In this document: piece after piece, positions 1-8,800 of the stretch
Position numbering within the stretch: position 1 is the stretch's first letter
Layout of the letters: each line of letters starts with the position of its first letter
Assembly (NCBI GenBank): GCA_903922735.1
Contig: CAIXUZ010000012.1
Coordinates: 1-64,000, forward strand
Direction: 5' to 3'
DNA length: 64,000 bases
From: an uncultured Verrucomicrobia subdivision 3 bacterium
GTDB lineage: Bacteria; Verrucomicrobiota; Verrucomicrobiia; Limisphaerales; UBA11358
Notes under the pieces: generated by a model
Database searches by the model: none
The model's input: the letters and a program-made list of their open reading frames with translations, nothing else
What the model was told of the DNA's origin: nothing
Program-made: the position numbers and the translations under genes

Positions 1-573
1 CTGCTGCTGACGGCGGCATGGACCCGGGCGACGCTCTATCCGGTGGGAATCATTCCCGACGGCAGCCCCGTTGGCGTGGTGTTTTCGGGTTCGGTGAGCG
101 GGCAGCCGGCTGGCTCGACGGTGTCGGGGTTGACGGTGGATCTGACGATCACGGGGGGGTACAACGGGGATTTGTATGCGTATCTGATCGCGCCGAACGG
201 GACTTTGGTGGTGCTGATGAATCAGCCTGGGGTGGCGGTGAACGGGTTTGGGGCGTCGGGCGCGGGGATGAACATCACGTTGAGCGACGCGGGGAGCACG
301 AGCATCCAGAGCGTGACCACCGGCGCCGATAATTTTACGGGCACGTATCAGGCGGCGGGAACGCTATCGTCCTTCAACGGCTCGCAGGCCAATGGGAATT
401 GGACATTGTTTTTTGCGGACCTGGCGAGCGGGGGCGGGCAGTCGTCGCTGACGGGCTGGTCGCTGAACCTGACGGTGGTGCCGGAGCCGGTGGAAATGGC
501 GCTGGGCTTGTTTGCGGCCATGCTGCTAACCCTCGCGGTTTTGAAACGGGTGTGGACGCCGCAGTCCAAATAA
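1..573 (+). CDS. Secreted P-domain-like protein with PEP-CTERM anchor (5' partial)
   Basis: The frame is open from base 1, so the start lies upstream; the first visible residues (LLLTAAWTRA) look like the end of a signal peptide. The body resembles the jelly-roll P-domain of proprotein convertases: a GYNGDLYAYLIAPNGT segment and, later, a GNWTLFFADLASG segment typical of the family. The last 30 residues form a PEP-CTERM sorting tail: a VPEP motif, one hydrophobic segment (ALGLFAAMLLTLAVL) and a basic end. In known systems this tail is processed by exosortase during export. A GTG at position 43 could be mistaken for the start but would discard the signal sequence. The domain call is by pattern; the sorting tail is clear. 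No catalytic domain is visible in the part present. Confidence 0.75.
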   Translation: MLLTAAWTRATLYPVGIIPDGSPVGVVFSGSVSGQPAGSTVSGLTVDLTITGGYNGDLYAYLIAPNGTLVVLMNQPGVAVNGFGASGAGMNITLSDAGSTSIQSVTTGADNFTGTYQAAGTLSSFNGSQANGNWTLFFADLASGGGQSSLTGWSLNLTVVPEPVEMALGLFAAMLLTLAVLKRVWTPQSK

Positions 574-905
574 AGTGGATTAAATACGGCTCACGTATCA
601 TCCGGGTTATTCGTCGGATTCAACATTGTGCGGCCGGTTGGGAGTGTGACCTCGTAAGTAAGCACATGGTTTTTATGGCGAATGCGGCGCTGTAAACGTG
701 CCTCCCAAACGCCGCCCGGGACGTATCACTTTGCAGTCGGCACATCACTGTGGAATGTTTTCCTCTTGCCGTCTGCCCAGGTTGTAGTAAGTTTGCGGCT
801 CGTTTTTGCCGCCGTCGGTTTGGTTCTGTTTGGGTTTGTAATCAATGCCCAAAGTTTGGTGCCAAATGACGGTATGCAATGCGAAAACTTTGAAAACAAA
901 AAACG
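574..905. other. Intergenic stretch without a recognisable gene
   Basis: About 330 bases between the PEP-CTERM gene and the tRNA-Lys promoter. Short frames exist on both strands but none has a family motif or a credible ribosome binding site. Nothing else was seen. Confidence 0.5.
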
Positions 906-911
906 TATAAT
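906..911 (+). promoter_or_regulatory. Possible -10 box of the tRNA-Lys gene
   Basis: A perfect TATAAT hexamer lies 22 bases before the mature tRNA 5' end. No good -35 box is found at 16-18 bases upstream, so this is only a candidate. Confidence 0.35.
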
Positions 912-932
912 CGTCAATGTTTTCAAGCAAAT

Positions 933-1008
<76 letters not shown>

Positions 1009-1018
1009 CTTTCAAACC

Positions 1019-1040
1019 GCCTGTGTTCGCAGGTCTTTTT
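1019..1040 (+). terminator. Weak rho-independent terminator after tRNA-Lys
   Basis: A short stem cctg/cagg around a tgttcg loop is followed by tcttttt, ten bases after the tRNA CCA end. The stem is only 4-5 bp, so the call is tentative. Confidence 0.45.
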
Positions 1041-1451
1041 AACCCGATTTCCGAAGTTCAATTCTCAATCACCATTCGCAGCGGAGCTTGAATTCATGAT
1101 TATTTCACTGGACCTGTGTGTATCAATATGTCATAATACACCTAGTTCAGCGGACCTGCCCTGAGTCTGCGGCCGGACGAGGGTGTCTCTGACACTGCCT
1201 TGCCGGTGACGGTGCGGTTTTCCGCGCGGCGTGCGTGGCCGTTCTTTGACATCTGGATTTTGTCTCGCAGTCCGTTCTGGGTTGCCCGGGTGGAGCATGC
1301 CCCCTTCGCCCGGCAACCCGGCAACCGTCACAATTACATTTTTTGGTGCGGTTTGGTGCGCTCGCGTCCGCCGTTGGCCAGCACCGGCTGGATCGGTGGG
1401 GCGCTGATTCCTTTTGAAACTTTACCCCCATCAAAAAATAAAAAGGGTAAA

Positions 1452-1514
1452 GAAACGGTAAGTTTTAGATGCTCTATCAACCACTTGCAACCATCAGCCC
1501 TCCGCCTGGTAAAG
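1452..1514 (+). repeat. 63-bp dispersed repeat, copy 1 (copy 2 at 60526-60588)
   Basis: The segment contains gatgctctatcaa and ends in gcctggtaaag. It aligns without gaps to 60526-60588, with about four fifths of positions identical by eye. In both places a cttggcg...cttggcggttta motif follows downstream (near 1531 and 60703). This is one shared module of two non-coding islands 59 kb apart. Confidence 0.75.
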
Positions 1515-1515
1515 T

Positions 1516-1778
1516 TTCCGCTTTTGCTCCCTTGGCGTCTTGGCGGTTTAAAATTATTTCCCCGCCGGTCCCGTCTCAGCTTGAAATAATTCCTGGTTTC
1601 CTGGTTTCCTTATTTGATTTTTTGACCGGCTTCCGCCTTCCGCTTTGCCTTTGCGCCTTTGTTGTTAATAAATCACCTGCTTTGGTCCCATTTTCAGCAT
1701 GTCAGCGTTTCAGCGTTTCATCTTTTGAGTTCCAGCCTCGCGCGCGCCAGAAAACAGGGTGACAAAAAGTGCCAAAAG
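1516..1778 (+). repeat. 260-bp imperfect direct repeat, copy 1
   Basis: Runs from tttccgcttttgctccc to gtgacaaaaagtgcc and is repeated nearly unchanged at 1916-2174 with the same order of landmarks: cttggcgtcttggcggttta, gaccggcttccgcc, aataaatcacctgc, cgcgcgcgccagaaaac. No transposase and no target duplication are visible. Confidence 0.85.
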
Positions 1779-1880
1779 GTGCCAAAAAGGGCCAAAAAGT
1801 GCCACCTGGTCTCCAGCATCCAGAAAGCGACCCCGGAAAAAAACCGGTAGCCGGTAAAAATCGGTAAAAATCGGTAAACC
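1760..1880 (+). repeat. Decamer-phased A-tracts (probable bent DNA), block 1
   Basis: Units tgacaaaaag, tgccaaaagg, tgccaaaaag, ggccaaaaag follow one another at exactly 10 bases (1760-1799). After a gap, cggtaaaaat repeats at 10 bases (1852-1880). A-tracts in phase with the helical turn are the classical signature of intrinsic curvature. Confidence 0.7.
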
Positions 1881-1915
1881 ATCCGTTCGCCTATTCGTGG
1901 TTAAAAATGAAATGT

Positions 1916-2174
1916 TTTCCGCTTTGCTCCCTTGGCGTCTTGGCGGTTTAAAATGATTTCCCCGCCGGTCCCGTCTCAGCTTGAAATGATGCCTGGTTTC
2001 CTGGTTTCCTTATTTGATTTTTTGACCGGCTTCCGCCTTCCGCTTTGTCTTTGCGCCTTTGCTGTTAATAAATCACCTGCTTTGGTCCCATTTTCAGCGT
2101 TTCAGCTTTTTAGCTTTTGATTTGAGTTCCAGCCCCGCGCGCGCCAGAAAACAGGGTGACAAAAAGTGCCAAAA
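1916..2174 (+). repeat. 260-bp imperfect direct repeat, copy 2
   Basis: Second copy of the 1516-1778 repeat. It differs by scattered substitutions and a shortened ttcagc-rich stretch near 2095, and again ends in phased A-tracts. Confidence 0.85.
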
Positions 2175-2206
2175 CGCGACAAATCGCGACAAAATGCGAC
2201 ATGGGT
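2157..2206 (+). repeat. Decamer-phased A-tracts, block 2
   Basis: Units tgacaaaaag, tgccaaaacg, cgacaaatcg, cgacaaaatg recur every 10 bases at the end of the second direct repeat. The 10-base phase is kept although the unit sequence has changed from tgcc to cgac. Confidence 0.7.
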
Positions 2207-2331
2207 TGTGGTTGTGGGCTCCAGTCTCTGTTCTCTGTGTTGTCCGTAGTCCCGTGATCTGGTATGAGCTCTGGCCTCCGATCTCCCTCTTGGCGGTCTT
2301 GCAGTTTAACTTTCTGGCTGACCGGTTGGTC

Positions 2332-2733
2332 CTAATTGAGGTGGGGAGTGAAGGTTAACGCGAAATCACCCACGGCAACTTCCAGCGGCCGGTCGGTGCG
2401 GGTGACCACTTGGGTGACCGACAGGTCCTGCGTTTTGCCGGCTGCCGATTTGGATTCTATGGCCATCGTGATCTGCACGTTATGCTTGTCGAGCATTTTG
2501 GGAGTAAGCAGGCAATTTTTCCCTCCGCCCAGCTGCACGCAGGTTTCGTAATGGTTGGTCAGCATCACGTCGCCGAGGTTGTGCAAAACATCAACCGGTT
2601 TGGTGCCGGTGGTTGCCATCGCCAGTGCCGCCGGCGGGGTATTCTTTTGCTGGGGAGACGTCTTGTGACAACTCGCCGGCAATAGTCCGGCCAGTGTTAA
2701 AGCCGCCACGGATATGATCTGTGATATTCCCAT
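2332..2733 (-). CDS. Small secreted protein of unknown function
   Basis: About 133 residues starting at the ATG at 2733; the longer frame would need a TTG start and adds only residues that spoil the signal peptide. The N-terminus MGISQIISVAALTLAGLLPASC is a signal sequence, and the Cys could be a weak lipobox (PASC rather than LAGC). The mature part has a C-terminal beta-rich stretch (QDLSVTQVVTRTDRPLEVAV) and no recognised motif. It is followed after about 100 bases by the CvpA-like gene's 3' end on the same strand. Function unknown. Confidence 0.6.
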   Translation of the reverse strand: MGISQIISVAALTLAGLLPASCHKTSPQQKNTPPAALAMATTGTKPVDVLHNLGDVMLTNHYETCVQLGGGKNCLLTPKMLDKHNVQITMAIESKSAAGKTQDLSVTQVVTRTDRPLEVAVGDFALTFTPHLN

Positions 2734-2833
2734 GGCTCGGTTTACAGCAAAAACCGGGCCGAAGTGCAATGAGGCTGATTTCCCCCTTATTTATTCACCT
2801 GAGTGTCCAAAAAATAGCAATTGAGTCCAATAA

Positions 2834-4057
2834 TTAGTCTTCGTGGTCAAAGGCCAGACGGGTTTTGCCATCATCGATTATCACCCGGTCGGCTTCAATG
2901 GTTGCCGTCCAATTTTTTTCCTCATTGCCGGCTGTGGCATGCAATAGGTAACCCGTATCGCCGTGATTCCATTCGCCTTTGCCCTTGTTAAATTCGATGG
3001 CCGGCGGCTGGCCGGGTTCGGTTTTGAACTTGGGCAGGTTCTTGATGAAAAGTTTGTTGTCCCCGGCGAATAGCAACTGCATTTGCGAATAAGCTTTGGT
3101 CAGAGCTGCCCGGGCGGTGCGGGTTTCGTTGACGGTCATAAGCGGGCGGGACTCGTGTATCCATGCCGCCGTCACCCCGGCATTGAATATCCATGAGCCG
3201 AGGATTTTTTCGCGGTCGAATTTTGCCGATTTTCCCGTCTCTACATAGGCGGAAAGATCGTCGATGTTCGTTTGTAATATTCCCCAAACCATGTCGGTCA
3301 GTTCTTTGTTGGCAAAAAATCCCTGCACGGCGGGATCTTTCATGATTTCTCCGAGGGATGCGCCGCTGTTTGCCGCATTGGTCAGCGTCGGGCTTTGCAT
3401 CATGGCTTGCATGTCATCGCGTTCCCAGAGCGAAGTCAGGGCGGGGTATTTGGCCAGCCGCGGCCCCGCTTGCGGGGTTTGCAGAACCAGCCCGGATAAA
3501 TCGGCCAGCTTGTAATACATCTCCGGAAGTTTTTTTACCGCGCCTGCGGCTTTCGCCATCCCGGTGGATTGCAGGTCGCTCCCCAGCAGGTTCACAAATT
3601 TAATCAATGGCGGTTGTTGGTCGGCCGGCGATACTTGGATTGTCCAGTAAGCCAGGTTGAAAATGACGAAGCAGATTAGCACAAAATAAAGGGCGCCATT
3701 GACGATGCCAAGACATAGGCCCAATCGTGCGTTGAGGCGTTCCCACAGCGCCTGCCGCAGGTCGCCTGCATGGTATTTGTAGAAAATATCAATTTTCCGG
3801 TGCAGCACTTCGCCCGCTATTTTGAAGGCAATCGAAACCAGGATGAATCCCGTTACCGGTGCCAGCACCCAGGCCAGGAGCGGGTTGCTGATTCCAGCAT
3901 GCGGGAGCAGGGGCTGCAGCAGGTGTCCGATGGGCTCTGCCAGCAGCATGGCCGCCAGGATGCCGACCAATGAGAACGCTGTACGAATCGCGCCCTGCCG
4001 GTGGCCCAAACCGGCGGCCGACGCCATCAATATCAAAGCAAGTATCCAAATGGTCAT
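2834..4057 (-). CDS. CvpA-like membrane protein
   Basis: About 407 residues from the ATG at 4057, chosen because MTIWILALILMASAAGLG then opens directly with the first membrane segment. The first 150 residues hold four hydrophobic segments in the arrangement of the CvpA family, including GHRQGAIRTAFSLVGILAAM (the G-x-x-G-x-x-R pattern of CvpA). The remaining 250 residues are soluble, helical and unassigned, ending in a small beta-rich region. CvpA proteins are inner-membrane proteins linked to colicin V export, purF regulation and envelope integrity; the long C-terminal extension is unlike the roughly 160-residue E. coli protein. The neighbour upstream is divergently transcribed. Confidence 0.65.
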   Translation of the reverse strand: MTIWILALILMASAAGLGHRQGAIRTAFSLVGILAAMLLAEPIGHLLQPLLPHAGISNPLLAWVLAPVTGFILVSIAFKIAGEVLHRKIDIFYKYHAGDLRQALWERLNARLGLCLGIVNGALYFVLICFVIFNLAYWTIQVSPADQQPPLIKFVNLLGSDLQSTGMAKAAGAVKKLPEMYYKLADLSGLVLQTPQAGPRLAKYPALTSLWERDDMQAMMQSPTLTNAANSGASLGEIMKDPAVQGFFANKELTDMVWGILQTNIDDLSAYVETGKSAKFDREKILGSWIFNAGVTAAWIHESRPLMTVNETRTARAALTKAYSQMQLLFAGDNKLFIKNLPKFKTEPGQPPAIEFNKGKGEWNHGDTGYLLHATAGNEEKNWTATIEADRVIIDDGKTRLAFDHED

Positions 4058-4173
4058 GACGCCATTAAAAATCATGCCGCAAAAAATGCACGACGAAAAT
4101 TGCACCGGGCGGCCCCGCCGGCTGGGAGTATTTTGGGCTTTGGCCTTGGCGGCTGGCGTTTTAACGTGTCCGG

Positions 4174-4899
4174 GTGAAAATTTCTGTCATCGTTCCGGCT
4201 TTCAACGAGGAGAAACTCCTCGGTGCCTCGCTGTCGGAAATCAAGTCCGCCGCCGCCGCCTTCACCGCGCGCGGGTGGTCGGTCGAACTCATCGTTTGCG
4301 ACAATAACTCCACCGACCGCACCCCTGATGTCGCGCGCGCTGCCGGCGCCAAAGTCGTGTTTGAATCCATCAATCAGATTGCCCGCGCTCGCAACACCGG
4401 TGCCGCGGCGGCCACGGGTGACTGGCTGGTGTTTGTGGATGCCGATTCCCATCCTGGCGCCGGACTTTTTGCGGACGTGGCGGAGCAGATGCTTTCCGGC
4501 CGCTGTCTTGCCGGCGGCGCGACCATTCGGCTGGACGAATATTTCTTCGTCGCCAGCCTGATCACCCGGCTGTGGAATTTTGCCAGCCGCTGGCGGCGAT
4601 TGCTGGCCGGTTCGTTCATTTTTGTCGAGGCCGCGGTGTTCCGTCAGGTGGGCGGATTTAGCCATGAACTGTTTGCGGCGGAGGAGCTGGACCTGAGCAA
4701 GCGCCTCAAGCAATTTGCCCGGGGAACCGGTCGGAAGATCGTGATTCTGCACCGGCATCCGCTGCGCACCTCGGCGCGTAAAATGAAGCTCTATACGCCG
4801 CGTGAGCATTTGCGGTTTTTTACCCGCGCCTTGTTCAACCAGCGTCGGATGCTGACCAGCCGGGAGGAAGCCCATTTGTGGTATGATGGACGGCGATGA
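4174..4899 (+). CDS. Family 2 glycosyltransferase
   Basis: A GTG start gives MKISVIVPAFNEE, the standard GT2 opening strand, in a 241-residue GT-A fold protein. LIVCDNNSTDRT is the nucleotide-binding DxS region and FVDADSH the DxD metal site, around residues 85-92. No membrane segment is obvious, so it is probably cytoplasmic or peripheral. Members of this short subgroup transfer sugars to lipids or polysaccharides; donor and acceptor cannot be told from sequence. It stands alone, about 90 bases from the following SGNH lipoprotein gene. Confidence 0.85.
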   Translation: MKISVIVPAFNEEKLLGASLSEIKSAAAAFTARGWSVELIVCDNNSTDRTPDVARAAGAKVVFESINQIARARNTGAAAATGDWLVFVDADSHPGAGLFADVAEQMLSGRCLAGGATIRLDEYFFVASLITRLWNFASRWRRLLAGSFIFVEAAVFRQVGGFSHELFAAEELDLSKRLKQFARGTGRKIVILHRHPLRTSARKMKLYTPREHLRFFTRALFNQRRMLTSREEAHLWYDGRR

Positions 4900-4985
4900 T
4901 CTGCTCGGTTGCCGCCATCCTTCGTGACAATGGCCGATGATTTGTTTATTTTAAAATCCAAACCAAACCTCATGGAGCCCTGCCA

Positions 4986-5735
4986 ATGAAACTTGTTTTT
5001 TCAGCCCTCGCTGTTGTTTGTGTGCTGGTCGTCGGCTGCGCGTCCGTGCCCGCAGTGCGACCCGGCTTGTCGACGACGACGCCGGTCATGCAAAATCGCG
5101 ACCACGCCATCTATGACTGGCCGCAGCGGCATGCGGAGATTCTTGAATATAACCGCACGCATCATCCCGACGTTGTCATCATTGGTGATTCCATCATCCA
5201 TTATTGGGGCGGCGAACCGGCGGCGCCGCGTGCCTGGGCGCCGCTCGCCTGGGATGATGCCTTTTTCGGCGTGGCGGTGGAAAATCTTGGTTTCGGCTGG
5301 GATCGCACGGAAAATGTTTTATGGCGCATCCAGCATGGCGAACTCGATGGAATCAAACCCAAGCTTATCATAATAAAGATCGGCACCAACAACACCGGCC
5401 TCAACACCGACGAGGAAATCGCCGATGGCATCGAGGCGGTCTGCGCGTTGGCGCACCGGCGACAGCCCCACGCTAAGATTCTTCTGCTGGGCATTTTGCC
5501 GCGCCGTGATGAAAAGCCGCCGCGCCCGGTTATTACCGACCGGGTCAACCAATTGCTTCAATCCCGTCTCGGAAAAATTTCCTGGCTCACCTATTGCGAT
5601 TTCGGCGCATTGTTGCGCCAGGCCGATGGCAGCGTGGATGCGGCGTTGTTCAAGGACGGTGTCCATGTCAACGCCGCTGGCTATGAGATTCTGGGCGCCA
5701 AAATTCACGAGCAGATCGCCATCCTGCTCAAGTGA
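4986..5735 (+). CDS. SGNH/GDSL-family lipoprotein hydrolase
   Basis: A 249-residue protein with a lipoprotein signal peptide: MKLVFSALAVVCVLVVGC has lipobox VVGC, so it is probably anchored at the cell envelope. SGNH blocks are in order: VIIGDSIIHYW (nucleophile Ser near residue 65), a Gly block, KIGTNNTG (Asn block) and DGVHVNAAGYEIL with the catalytic Asp-x-x-His near the C-terminus. The spacing resembles PAF-acetylhydrolase-like SGNH esterases. The likely role is deacetylation of a sugar or lipid ester; substrate unknown. ATG at 4986 follows a purine-rich region. Confidence 0.85.
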   Translation: MKLVFSALAVVCVLVVGCASVPAVRPGLSTTTPVMQNRDHAIYDWPQRHAEILEYNRTHHPDVVIIGDSIIHYWGGEPAAPRAWAPLAWDDAFFGVAVENLGFGWDRTENVLWRIQHGELDGIKPKLIIIKIGTNNTGLNTDEEIADGIEAVCALAHRRQPHAKILLLGILPRRDEKPPRPVITDRVNQLLQSRLGKISWLTYCDFGALLRQADGSVDAALFKDGVHVNAAGYEILGAKIHEQIAILLK

Positions 5736-5817
5736 ACGGCGCGGGCATCGTTTTAACTGATGCCGGGAAAAAGTTTTTCAATTCCCGCTTTGCTGTGTCA
5801 TTGGTTAGCTTGAGCAT

Positions 5818-8800
5818 GTGACCGGCGATAATCCGCAAACTGCAAACCGCAATCCAAAATCCGCCCCGCGCGGCTTCTGGGCGCTCATTGTCACGCAGTT
5901 TCAAGGCGCGTTCAGCGACAACATCGTCAAGAATCTCGTCGTCTTCGTCGCGCTCTTCGGGACGGGCCTGTCGCTCGCTGAAAAAAACAGCTATGGCGAG
6001 AGCATTGGCGCGCTGTTCGCGCTGCCGTTCATTTTATTCTCCATGGCCGGTGGTTATCTCGCGGACCGTTTCAGCAAGCGCGCCGTGATGCTCGGCGTGA
6101 AAATCTTCGAGCTCTTCATCATGGCGCTGGTGTTCGCCGGGCTGTGGACCTGGAATAAAAACCTGCTGCTCGCCAGCGTGTTTCTGATGGGCACGCACAG
6201 CGCCATTTTCGGCCCGTCCAAATACGGCTCGCTGCCGGAGCTGCTACCGGAGCGGAAGCTGTCGTGGGGCAATGGCATTCTGGAGCTGGGCACGTTCATG
6301 GCCATCATCCTCGGCACCGTCGCCGCCGCGTTGATGGCGGAACATTTCCGCGGGCACCAATGGTATTCGGGCGTGGTGCTCATCGCGTTGGCGGTGGTCG
6401 GCTTTGGCGCCTGCCTCGGCATCACGCGAGTCCCGGCGGCGAATTCGCAGAAGCAGTTCAGCCCCAATTTTCCGGCCGAGATCTGGCGGCAGATCCGCGC
6501 CATGCGCGGCGACCGTCCGCTCTGGCTGGCGCTGGCGGGCAACACCTATTTCAACTTCCTCGGGATGCTGCTGCTGCTGAACCTGTTTTTTTATGGCTCG
6601 GAAACCTTGCATGTCACCGAGACGCACATCGGTCTGCTGAATGTCGCGCTCGCGCTGGGCATCGGACTGGGCAGCGTCGCGGCGGGCTATCTGTCCGGCG
6701 GCAAAATTGAATACGGCCTCGTGCCGCTCGGCGCATTTGGATTGTCCCTCTTCTCCGCGCTGCTCGCGTGCCCGACGGGATCGCTGGCCGAATCCTGCGT
6801 CCTGCTGGCGCTGCTCGGTTTCGCTGGCGGCTTCTTCATCGTGCCCATCGCGGCGCTGTTGCAGCATCGCCCGGCGCGCGACAACAAAGGCCAGGTGCAG
6901 GCCACGGCCAACTGGCTGTCGTTCGTCGGCGTGTTTCTCGCATCCGGCGCGCACTGGCTCCTCGCGCAGCAACTGCACCTCACGCCGCGCGGCATCTTTC
7001 TCGTGGGCGGCGTGCTGACGTTTTTCGGCGCGGTCTATGTTTTGGTCCTGCTGCCGGATTCGCTGTTGCGCTTTGCCCTGTGGCTGGTGACGCATTCGAT
7101 CTACCGGATTCGCGTGATTGGCCGCGATCATATACCTGAAAAGGGCGGCGCGCTGTTTGTCTGCAACCATGTTTCCTATGTGGACGCATTGCTGTTGCTC
7201 GCTTCCACGGACCGCTCCGTGCGCTTCCTGATGTTCAAGGACATCTACGAGAAATCGTGGGTCAGGCCGTTCGCCAAAATTCTCCGCGTTATTCCCGTCT
7301 CGTCTGAACAGCGGCCGCGCGAGCTCCTCCATGCGCTGCAAACCGCCAGCGCCGCCATCCGCGCCGGCGAGGTGGTCTGCATTTTTGCCGAGGGGCAGAT
7401 CACGCGCATCGGCCAGTTGTTGCCCTTTCGGCGCGGCCTGGAGCGCATCATGAAAGACGTGGACGCGCCGGTTATTCCCGTCGCGCTCGACGGCGTGCTG
7501 GGCGGGCCGGCGAGTTTCCGGCGCGGGCGGCTGGTGCACCTGCTCACCGCGCGCTGTCCGCATCCGGTCACGGTGAGCTTTGGCCGGCCGCTGCCGGCGA
7601 ACGTCACGCCCTTTGCCGTGCGTGAAGCGGTGCAGGAATTGCAGGTCGATGCCTGGCAATTGCGCCGCGAACAGATGCGGCCGCTTCACCGTAACTTCAT
7701 CCGTATGGCGCGCGAGCATCCGCGCCGCTTCGCCTTTGCCGACGCGCAAACGCCGGGAATTTCCTTCGGCGCGGCGCTGGTGAAAACCGTTTTTCTCGCG
7801 CGCCGGCTGAAACCCGTCTGGAGCGGGCAGGGGATGGTCGGCATATTTCTGCCGCCGAGCGTGCCCGGCGCGCTGGTGAATTACGCCGCCTACCTCTGCG
7901 ATAAGGTGCCGGTGAACCTGAACTACACGCTCTCCGCCGCCACGCTGGCCGACTGCGTGAAACAATGCGACCTCCGGACCATCATCACCTCGCGCAAGTT
8001 CCTGGAGAAAATCAAACTCACGCCGCCCGGCCAGTTGATTTACCTCGAAGACCTCGCCGCGCAGCCGGCGGTTACAGAAAAGCTCGCGGCGTTTTTCATG
8101 GGCAAGGTTATCCCGGTCCGGATGCTCGAAGCCGCTTTGTTTCCCGCTAATAACTCAAAACTTAAACCTAAAAAATCTTTGGACGATCTGGCGACGGTCA
8201 TTTTCTCCAGCGGCAGTACCGGCGAGCCGAAGGGCGTGATGCTCTCGCAGTTCAATCTCCTCGCCAACATCGAGCAATGCGGCGAAGTCATCGCGCTCGA
8301 TGAATCGCAGCGGTTGCTCGGCATTTTGCCGTTTTTTCATTCCTTCGGATTCATGGTCACGCTTTGCCTGCCGAGCGTGCTGGGCGCCGGCGTTGTTTTC
8401 TATCCGAACCCGCTGGATGCCCGGGGCGTGGGGGCGACGGTGCGCGAACACAACGTGACCGTGATGCTGGCCACCGCCACGTTTCTGCAAATCTATTTGC
8501 GCGGCACCGCGCCGGAGGATTTTGGCAGCCTGAAACTCATCGTGACCGGCGCGGAGAAACTGCCCGAACGCCTCGCCGCCGCGTTCGAGGAGCGCTTTGG
8601 CGTGCGGCCGTTCGAGGGTTACGGCTGCACGGAATGTGCGCCGGCCGTGGCGGTGAATTCTTGGGATTACCGCGCCGCCGGCTTTTATCAGGTTGGCGGC
8701 AAGCACGGTAAAATCGGCCAGCCGGTGCCCGGCATGTGCGTGCGCATCGTTGATGCGGACAATCCCTGGGGCGACAAAATCCTTTCCCCCGGCGAATCGG

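Larger units (their letters stand above)
1041..2331. other. Non-coding repeat island
   Basis: About 1.3 kb with no supportable gene. The frames here have no motifs and no ribosome binding sites. It holds a 63-bp dispersed repeat, two copies of a 260-bp direct repeat, and A-tracts phased every 10 bases; these are listed separately. The lower-GC composition differs from the neighbouring genes. Confidence 0.7.

Noticed and set aside
1131..1589. Protein genes in the 1.1-1.6 kb region
   Set aside because: Frames on both strands are composition-driven, end in repeats and have no motifs or ribosome binding sites.
2734..2769. An upstream TTG start for the small secreted protein
   Set aside because: It adds twelve residues before a good signal peptide that already begins with ATG at 2733.
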